Part shown: positions 63,982-64,000 of the stretch, piece by piece
Numbering within the stretch: position 1 is the first letter of the stretch
Layout of the letters: the number at the start of each line of letters is the position of its first letter
Assembly (NCBI RefSeq): GCF_037977235.1
Contig: NZ_CP150276.1
Span: 2,294,001 to 2,358,000 of the forward strand
DNA: 64,000 nt
Direction: 5' to 3'
Source: Paenibacillus sp. FSL K6-0276
GTDB taxonomy: Bacteria > Bacillota > Bacilli > Paenibacillales > Paenibacillaceae
Notes under the pieces: generated by a model
Seen by the model: the letters and a program-made list of their open reading frames with translations, nothing else
Told to the model about the DNA's origin: nothing
The model's database searches: none
Program-made: the position numbers and the translations under genes

Positions 63982-64000
63982 ACTGACTGAATGCATTATT

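Overview
The window looks like chromosomal DNA of a Paenibacillus-like member of the Bacillota. The evidence is moderate-to-low GC, strong GGAGG-type ribosome binding sites, TTG/GTG starts, long LplA/YtcQ-type lipoproteins with LplB and YtcP permeases, YesM/YesN-type two-component genes, and close B. subtilis-like homologues (PdxK, Amj, YwaC/RelP, HypR/HypO, LutABC). No rRNA, tRNA, CRISPR array, prophage or intact insertion sequence was found.

Layout. 0-5 kb: the 3' end of a binding-protein-like gene, a dead GH51 tail, and a two-gene locus of unknown function. The first of those genes has an in-frame stop after a zinc-ribbon header; the second encodes a Cys-laddered beta-helix protein. 4.7-13.6 kb: a GH51 arabinofuranosidase divergent from an ArsR-type regulator, then a LacI regulator, two ABC permeases, a binding lipoprotein and a GH30 glycosidase. 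Three copies of an AAAAACGTTTTT-type palindrome link LacI to this import operon. 13.7-16.3 kb: an exported protein, an Rrf2 regulator and a DoxX protein that share a promoter motif, and pdxK. 16.4-30.4 kb: a dead glycosyltransferase fragment, a YesN/YesM-type two-component pair, an ABC import operon with two near-duplicate binding proteins, a GH31 glycosidase, a second GH30 and an AraC regulator. 30.4-33.2 kb: a decayed GT4 glycosyltransferase, a sugar isomerase/epimerase, an alpha/beta hydrolase and a 600-bp structured non-coding region.

33.2-42.1 kb: a rhamnose operon (rhaEW, rhaR, lutABC, rhaB, rhaA). It appears to couple lactaldehyde oxidation to lactate oxidation to pyruvate. 42.1-50.8 kb: a Vat-type acetyltransferase, a YkvA protein, hypR/hypO, cidAB, small proteins, a CmpB-family membrane protein, a broken DUF523 gene, a NUDIX protein and a histidine phosphatase, and a membrane-protein run ending in the lipid II flippase gene amj. 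50.8-64 kb: a coiled-coil exported protein behind a terminator-containing leader, an SDR, hydrolases, signal peptidase I, an HD-GYP protein, a MazG-like protein, a LOG protein and a RelP alarmone synthetase. The stretch ends with a GH9 glycosidase and an ABC pair that each carry a single-base frameshift.

Together the accessory part reads as a plant-polysaccharide scavenging region: arabinofuranosidase, two GH30, GH31, GH9, oligosaccharide importers and rhamnose catabolism, each with a local regulator. Six gene remnants or broken genes plus three clustered -1 frameshifts point to local decay, or in the last case to sequence error.
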